Assembly (NCBI RefSeq): GCF_946885855.1
Contig: NZ_CAMPHH010000135.1
Coordinates: 1 to 9,229, forward strand
Source: an uncultured Actinotalea sp.
GTDB taxonomy: Bacteria > Actinomycetota > Actinomycetes > Actinomycetales > Cellulomonadaceae
Length of the DNA: 9,229 bases
Reading direction: 5' to 3'
Position 1 is the stretch's first letter. Each line of letters opens with the position of its first letter. This document shows positions 5,898 to 9,229 of this stretch, piece by piece. The position numbers and the translations under genes were made by a program. Below the pieces are notes generated by a model. That model searched no databases. It was not told where the DNA came from and worked only from the letters and a program-made list of their open reading frames with translations.

Positions 5898-7451
5898 ATG
5901 GGCACCGGCTGGTTCGCGTTCGCACCGCACAGCGGGGCGTCCTCCGCGGCGTCCGGCCCGTCCGCCGCGAGCTCCCCCGCCGACGGCGACCTGCGGCCCG
6001 AGCTCGCGGACGTGGGGCGGCTGCTCCGCCGGGGCGTGCGGGGCGTCGTCGGCGCGGCACGGGCGGGCGAGGCGGTCACGCTGACGTCGATCCTCCTCGA
6101 GCACCTCGGCCCGGGCGCGGCGGAGCTCGACGTGGTCGAGGAGTCCTGGGCCGGGTATGAGCACGTCAACGTGCAGGCCGGGCTGGACGCGTGGCTCGCG
6201 TCCAGCGGCGCGCGGGTCGAGGTGATCGGCGTCGTCGGCTTCCAGCACCGGCCGTTCGGTCTCGGCGACCTGCTCACCGGCGTGCACGGCCACGACCCGT
6301 TCGGCCCGCGGCCCGGCAACGTCGCGCGGGCGAACCTTCCCAGCGGACCGGACGGTGCCGTGCGCCCCTGCGTCCGCTGCGCCCTGTACCTGCTCGACGA
6401 CGGCGACCGGCGCAGCGTCCTCCTCCTGCGCGGCGCCGAGCCGGAGACCGGCATCGACCAGGTGACGGTGCAGGTCGTCAGCACGGCGCCGGGTGCCGCG
6501 GCGACGACGGCGGCGCAGGTCCGCCAGGCGTCGTCGCGCGAGAACGTCTTCCGCGGCCAGGTGCTGAGCTTCGGCGGGGAGATGTTCGGCCACGGCCGCA
6601 CGCTGCTCTCCTTCCACCGCCGGCCCGCGCTCACCGCCGACCGGCTCGTCCTGCCCGCGGCGACCCTCGCCGCGGTGGAGCGCCAGGTCGTCGGCGTCGC
6701 CGCGCACAAGGAGCGGCTGCTTGCCGCGGGCCAGCACCTCAAGCGCGGCGTCCTGCTGTACGGGCCGCCCGGCGTCGGCAAGACGCACACCGTCCGCTAC
6801 CTCACCGCGAGCCTGACCGGCACGACCGTCATCCAGCTGACCGGCAACGCCCTGCACCTCATCGGCGAGGCGTGCTCGGTCGCCCGGGCGCTGCAGCCGG
6901 CGATGGTGGTGGTCGAGGACGTCGACCTCATCGCCGAGGACCGCGGCATGCACCCCGGGCACCACCCGCTGCTGTTCCAGCTGCTCAACGAGATGGACGG
7001 GCTCGCCGAGGACGCCGACGTCGTCTTCGTCCTCACCACGAACCGCGCCGACCTCCTCGAGCCGGCGCTCGCGGCCCGGCCCGGCCGCGTGGACCAGGCG
7101 ATCGCGCTCGACCTGCCCGACGCCGAGGGCCGCCGCGCGCTGTTCGAGCTGTACCGCGGCGGTCTGGAGGTCGAGGACGGGGGCGCCGACGACGCCGTCG
7201 GGCGCACCGAGGGCGTGACGGCCTCCTTCCTCAAGGAGCTCCTGCGCCGGGCGGCGCTCGTCGCCGGCGACCGCCTGCCGCGGGTGAGCCGCGCCGACGT
7301 CGGCGAGGCGCTCGCGGAGCTGCTCGACACCCGCAACGCGATGACGCGGGTCCTGCTCGGCGGCGCAGACCTGCCCGACGCCGACGACCCCGGGGCCGGG
7401 GGCGGGTTCGCGGCCCGCTCCAGCCACCGGTCGACCGCGGCGGAGGACTAG
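5898..7451 (+). CDS. AAA family ATPase (FtsH/BCS1-like AAA module)
   Basis: This is a cytoplasmic protein of 517 aa. The N-terminal ~250 residues form a family-specific region (EHVNVQAGLDAWLAS, GLGDLLTGVHGHDPFGP, NVFRGQVLSFG) without a recognised enzyme domain. A single AAA module follows: Walker A GPPGVGKT at 289-296, Walker B MVVVED at 336-341, sensor-1 Asn382 in LTTNRAD, and the second region of homology ALAARPGRVDQAI with Arg394 and Arg397. A helical lid and a short disordered tail (DDPGAGGGFAARSS) end the protein. No protease motif (HExxH) or membrane helix is seen, so it is not FtsH itself. ATG 5898 is chosen over more upstream frames because GAGGGGG precedes it and the preceding sequence does not look coding. 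Probably a protein- or complex-remodelling ATPase; the target is unknown. It is divergent from the secreted-protein operon and convergent with the DUF5701 gene. Confidence 0.88.
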   Translation: MGTGWFAFAPHSGASSAASGPSAASSPADGDLRPELADVGRLLRRGVRGVVGAARAGEAVTLTSILLEHLGPGAAELDVVEESWAGYEHVNVQAGLDAWLASSGARVEVIGVVGFQHRPFGLGDLLTGVHGHDPFGPRPGNVARANLPSGPDGAVRPCVRCALYLLDDGDRRSVLLLRGAEPETGIDQVTVQVVSTAPGAAATTAAQVRQASSRENVFRGQVLSFGGEMFGHGRTLLSFHRRPALTADRLVLPAATLAAVERQVVGVAAHKERLLAAGQHLKRGVLLYGPPGVGKTHTVRYLTASLTGTTVIQLTGNALHLIGEACSVARALQPAMVVVEDVDLIAEDRGMHPGHHPLLFQLLNEMDGLAEDADVVFVLTTNRADLLEPALAARPGRVDQAIALDLPDAEGRRALFELYRGGLEVEDGGADDAVGRTEGVTASFLKELLRRAALVAGDRLPRVSRADVGEALAELLDTRNAMTRVLLGGADLPDADDPGAGGGFAARSSHRSTAAED

Positions 7452-7467
7452 GAGGCGGCCAACCGCC
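7448..7467. other. Convergent gene ends sharing CTAG, followed by a small hairpin
   Basis: CTAG at 7448-7451 supplies the TAG stop of the AAA gene on the plus strand and, because it is palindromic, the TAG stop of the DUF5701 gene on the minus strand. GGCGG (7454-7458), loop CCAA, CCGCC (7463-7467) can form a small hairpin just after the AAA stop, inside the DUF5701 coding end. Its role as a terminator is only possible, as no T tract follows. Confidence 0.6.
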
Positions 7468-8119
7468 CCCCGGTGGACCCCGCACCGAGCCAGCTGTGCG
7501 GGTTGCCGGCCCAGCACCAGCCCAGCCGCGGTGCGCCCTTGCTGAACCAGAAGCTGGGCACCCGCCGGTTCGGAGCACGGGAACCGAGCGCCTGGAACGC
7601 GTTGTGGCTGTCGAAGACGTCGGGGAGCTGGGTGACCAGCGCGACGCCCTCGTCGATCGTCAGCGGCTGACGGCCCGCGCCGACGATCGTCGGGAGGGCG
7701 TCCTGCGGGGTGACGCCGAGCGTCCCGGCGCCGGTGTCGACGTCGAGCAGGGCGTAGACCGGGTCCGCCGGGGCCTCGAGGCCGTCGACGGGCCGGTAGT
7801 CGGGCAGCTCGGCCGCCATGTCGGTCCAGCCGCTCCGGCCACGCACCGACCACCGCTCGACGGCGTCCACCGTGGGCACCAGCGCACTCGTGACGACCAG
7901 CAGGAACGGGATCCCGCCGTCGCCGGGGAGCTCCTCGCCGAGCCGCTCGCGGACGCGCGCGAGCACCGGCCGCACCAGGGCGTCGAGCTCCGCCGGGGTG
8001 AGCCCGGCGAGAGCCGGGTAGCCGAGCCGGTGCAGGGTTGCGAGCTGGCGCTCGCCCTCCTCCTGGGTCCTCACGGGTCGTTCGCCCTGCTCCTGGGCCT
8101 CTCCGAATTGTCGATGCAT
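7448..8119 (-). CDS. DUF5701 family protein
   Basis: This is a soluble protein of 223 aa. I recognise the actinobacterial DUF5701 family from the run RLGYPALAGLTPAELDALV (31-49), the strand GIPFLLVVTSALVP (69-82), VYALLDVDTG (121-130), VTPQDALPTI (136-145), QPLTIDEGVALVTQLPDVF (151-169), HNAFQALGSR (172-181) and the C-terminal signature PRLGWCWAGNPHSWLG (197-212). No function is established that I know of. There is no signal peptide or membrane helix. ATG 8119 is preceded by GGGAGGGGTGGAGG, a strong purine-rich binding site; a start at 8176 would add unrelated residues upstream. The gene lies 75 bases downstream of the flavin oxidoreductase gene on the same strand and ends head-on with the AAA ATPase gene. 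Confidence 0.88.
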   Translation of the reverse strand: MHRQFGEAQEQGERPVRTQEEGERQLATLHRLGYPALAGLTPAELDALVRPVLARVRERLGEELPGDGGIPFLLVVTSALVPTVDAVERWSVRGRSGWTDMAAELPDYRPVDGLEAPADPVYALLDVDTGAGTLGVTPQDALPTIVGAGRQPLTIDEGVALVTQLPDVFDSHNAFQALGSRAPNRRVPSFWFSKGAPRLGWCWAGNPHSWLGAGSTGGRLAAS

Positions 8120-8173
8120 CCTCCACCCCTCCCTCGCGCGGACGACCAACGCAGTGGCGCCCGGCCCGGTTCC

Positions 8174-8187
8174 CACCCTCGCGGGTG
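8174..8187 (-). terminator. Small hairpin after the flavin oxidoreductase gene
   Basis: CACCC (8174-8178), loop TCGC, GGGTG (8183-8187) lies seven bases downstream of the stop at 8195 on the minus strand. The stem is only five base pairs and no T tract follows, so termination is doubtful; read-through into the DUF5701 gene is possible. Confidence 0.25.
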
Positions 8188-8194
8188 AGAGGGG

Positions 8195-9229
8195 TCAGCG
8201 GGGCCAGGCGGCGGCGATGGCCTCGTAGCTGGCGATGCGGCGATCGCGGTCCAGGCCGGGGGTGACGACGACGACCTCGTCCGCCTCGGCCTCGGCCTGC
8301 AGCGCACGGAGGCGGGCGACGACGTCGTCCGGGGCGCCGGTGACCATGCGGTCGTCGCCCTGGGCGCGCAGCGCCTCGCGCGACCGGCGGAACGCGTCCG
8401 ACTCCGCGTACGCCCGCACCTCCTCCGGGCGCAGCGGCTCGCGGATCCCGCGGGCGAGGTTCTGCATCGTCAGCGCCCAGCCGGCCTCGAACTCCAGCAC
8501 CGCGGCGTCGTCGTCGGAGGCGAAGGCGAGCACGGAGATGGCCGACCACGGCTCTGCGCCCCCGAACGCGGTGCCCTCCGGCCCCGGCTCGAACGTGCGC
8601 CGGTACTCCCGCAGCACCTGCGTCGCGATCTCCGGGCTCATGTGGTGCGCGAACACCGCCCGCAGGCCGTTGACCGCCGCGAACCGCGGGCCGTACGGGC
8701 TGGACCCCAGCAGGAAGACCTCCGGGCGGTCCTCGACGACCGGCGCCGCGACGAGCTGCCGGTACGGGTGCCCCTCGGGGAAGCCGTCGCCGAGGAAGGC
8801 GAGCAGCTCGGCAACCTGCCCGGGGAAGTCCGCGCCGACGTCGACCTGCTGGCCGCGGCGCAGCACGTGCGCGGTGAGCGGGTCGGTGCCGGGCGCGCGG
8901 CCCAGGCCCAGGTCGATCCGCCCCGGGTACAGGCCGAGCAGGGTGCGGAACGTCTCGGCGACCTTGAACGGCGCGTGGTTGGGCAGCATGATCCCGGCGG
9001 CGCCGATCCGGATCGTCGTCGTCCGGGCGCCCAGGGCCGCGAGGAGGATCTCCGGGGCGCTGCACGCGAGGGACTGCATGTTGTGGTGCTCGGACACCCA
9101 GTACCGGGAGTAGCCGGCGGCCTCGACCGCCTGGGCGACGCGGACGGCGCCCTCGAGCGAGTCATGCGCCGACTCCCCGTGCTCGATGCCGACGAAGTCG
9201 AGGACGGCGAGCGGGAGGGTGGGCGTCGC
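8195..9229 (-). CDS. LLM class flavin-dependent oxidoreductase (MsnO8/group 1 luciferase-like), 5'-partial
   Basis: This belongs to the bacterial luciferase superfamily: a TIM-barrel, FMN- or F420-dependent oxidoreductase. The 344 residues present begin ATPTLPLAVLDFVGIEHGES at the window edge, and the start codon lies beyond position 9229. Characteristic segments of the group 1/MsnO8 (YhbW-like) subfamily are YWVSEHHNMQSLACSAPEIL, IRIGAAGIMLPNHAPFKVAE, YPGRIDLGLGRAPGTDPLTAHVLRR and VFLLGSSPYGPRFAAVNGL. The C-terminal part (GAPDDVVARLRALQAEAEADEVVVVTPG) matches the family's closing helices and strand. The length is near the usual full size, so very few residues should be missing. The substrate cannot be inferred, because members of this subfamily are mostly uncharacterised. 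There is no evident pathway partner in the window. Confidence 0.93.
   Translation of the reverse strand, partial: ATPTLPLAVLDFVGIEHGESAHDSLEGAVRVAQAVEAAGYSRYWVSEHHNMQSLACSAPEILLAALGARTTTIRIGAAGIMLPNHAPFKVAETFRTLLGLYPGRIDLGLGRAPGTDPLTAHVLRRGQQVDVGADFPGQVAELLAFLGDGFPEGHPYRQLVAAPVVEDRPEVFLLGSSPYGPRFAAVNGLRAVFAHHMSPEIATQVLREYRRTFEPGPEGTAFGGAEPWSAISVLAFASDDDAAVLEFEAGWALTMQNLARGIREPLRPEEVRAYAESDAFRRSREALRAQGDDRMVTGAPDDVVARLRALQAEAEADEVVVVTPGLDRDRRIASYEAIAAAWPR

Noticed and set aside
6191..8188. A 665-codon open frame on the plus strand overlapping the AAA and DUF5701 genes
   Set aside because: The translation is Arg/Ala/Pro-rich low complexity. The frames with real domain motifs are the AAA gene and the opposite-strand DUF5701 gene.
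5814..9065. A 1083-codon open frame on the minus strand across the AAA, DUF5701 and oxidoreductase genes
   Set aside because: It runs antisense to the AAA gene and out of frame with two recognisable minus-strand genes, is dominated by Arg, Ala, Pro and Gly, and has no recognisable domain. Such frames are expected at very high GC.
1..9229. Mobile element, CRISPR array, tRNA or rRNA genes
   Set aside because: No spaced direct repeats, transposase or integrase motifs, tRNA-like cloverleaf or rRNA-like sequence were found on either strand.

Overview
This window comes from a very GC-rich chromosome. Coding frames have G or C at almost every third codon position, and GTG starts and GGAGG-type ribosome binding sites are common. 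Together with the families present (DUF3140, DUF5701, an actinobacterial-type AAA ATPase and a peptidoglycan-binding ABC-export adaptor), this points to an actinobacterium, plausibly a Micrococcales/Cellulomonas-like organism. The genus is an inference. I see no rRNA, tRNA, CRISPR array, insertion sequence or integrase.

Layout. (1) Positions 1-1369, plus strand: a class I CPD photolyase cut only at its extreme N-terminus. (2) 1460-1804, plus strand: a small DUF3140 protein. (3) 5696 down to 1816, minus strand: a compact five-gene set that reads as one operon. In order of transcription it encodes a 98-aa secreted two-cysteine protein, a cysteine-rich lipoprotein, a membrane-anchored HlyD/MacA-like adaptor carrying a peptidoglycan-binding domain, a LolD/MacB-type ABC ATPase, and a MacB/FtsX-type permease. 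The last three genes are linked by stop/start overlaps. (4) 5697-5897: a divergent intergenic region with a plausible promoter and a small inverted repeat for the operon. (5) 5898-7451, plus strand: an AAA ATPase with a FtsH/BCS1-like module. (6) 8119-7448, minus strand: a DUF5701 protein whose stop codon shares the palindrome CTAG with the AAA stop. (7) 9229-8195, minus strand: a luciferase-like flavin-dependent oxidoreductase of the MsnO8/group 1 type, cut at the right edge.

How the genes may work together. The only stretch that looks like a dedicated system is the five-gene minus-strand set. My inference is a cell-envelope module in which a MacAB/YknXYZ-like ABC exporter, tethered to peptidoglycan through its adaptor, handles or responds to the small secreted protein, with the lipoprotein as an accessory, sensor or immunity factor. 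Between the secreted-protein gene and the rest lie two tandem inverted repeats. One is a nearly perfect 40-bp palindrome, which would suit an attenuator separating a highly expressed peptide from a weakly expressed transporter. The other genes look like ordinary housekeeping or stress genes with no clear functional link to the module.
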